NCBI RefSeq assembly: GCF_963082655.1
Contig: NC_081554.1
Location: 62,198,820 to 62,262,819, forward strand
Length of the DNA stretch: 64,000 bases
Source of the DNA: Stomoxys calcitrans
Taxonomy: Eukaryota > Arthropoda > Insecta > Diptera > Muscidae
Reading direction: 5' to 3'
Positions 63,911 through 64,000 of this stretch are shown here, piece by piece (within the stretch, counting starts at the first letter, position 1; each line of letters opens with the position of its first letter). Under the pieces are notes generated by a model. It did no database searches. It was not told the DNA's origin and saw nothing but the letters and a program-made list of their open reading frames with translations. The translations under genes were made by a program, and so were the position numbers.

Positions 63911-64000
63911 CAACAAAACAAACTTTATGGGATAATGATGACACTGCAATAAATTATTCCAAATCAGCCACAAATATTTTATGAAAGCCACAATGACTAA

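Noticed and set aside
1..64000. Endogenous virus, LTR retrotransposon or bacterial transfer
   Set aside because: I saw no paired LTRs, no gag/protease/integrase motifs, no viral replicase motifs and no intron-free bacterial-type operon. All recognisable pol sequence is of non-LTR type.

Overview
This window looks like nuclear DNA from a higher (calyptrate, probably muscid) fly. It holds one intact C-type lysozyme gene and a loose cluster of DUF1091-like secreted-protein genes. These sit in A+T-rich DNA crowded with dead LINE retrotransposons, a tRNA-derived SINE, mariner-type elements and two families of dispersed elements made of internal tandem repeats. The fly assignment comes from the lysozyme, the DUF1091 family, the short 50-75 nt introns and the repeat style. 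Genus cannot be proven from the window alone.

Names used here: F1 = dispersed element with a GC-rich hairpin near one end, an array of about 150-180 bp units, and a GACAGACGGACGGACATGG-like segment near the other end. F2 = second tandem-unit element starting near CCCGCTCCGCTG. SINE = tRNA-derived element of about 320 bp. LINE-A, -B and -C = three RNase H-bearing (I/LOA-like) non-LTR families. There are also CR1-like, Jockey-like, R1-like and RTE-like non-LTR remnants. marMITE = 236-238 bp mariner-type MITE.

Layout. 0-17 kb: F1 copies, LINE-A, RTE-like pieces, a CR1-like LINE split by F1, LINE-B and LINE-C pieces, SINEs, a LINE-A copy split by a SINE with a clear target-site duplication, and a Tc1-like remnant. 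17.1-17.7 kb: intact lysozyme gene with TATA box, a perfect TGACGTCA site and a poly(A) signal. 17.9-28.8 kb: a Jockey-like LINE with nested duplications, a marMITE, LINE-C on the minus strand and an R1-like LINE. 28.8-37.3 kb: a foldback F1 copy, a transposase remnant, a complete F1 copy, the longest LINE-B copy and another F1 copy. 37.8-57.8 kb: five DUF1091-like genes (DUF-1 to DUF-5). Four are intact, DUF-4 carries one in-frame TAG, and blocks of TE separate them. 58-64 kb: F2 with a marMITE, an F1 copy with a 16-bp minisatellite, a 1.6 kb stretch free of recognisable repeats, and another F1 copy.

How the parts relate. The host genes are small, secreted and probably each expressed from their own promoter. 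All five DUF1091 genes share one structure: a signal-peptide exon, a roughly 103-108-codon core exon and a 50-61-codon last exon, with both introns in phase 0. They fall into two subgroups (DUF-1/2 and DUF-3/4/5). DUF-3 and DUF-4 are a recent segmental duplicate that carries its promoter. None of the TE copies has an intact long coding region. Nesting gives a relative order: SINEs and marMITEs entered existing LINE, F1 and F2 copies, and F1 entered the CR1-like LINE.
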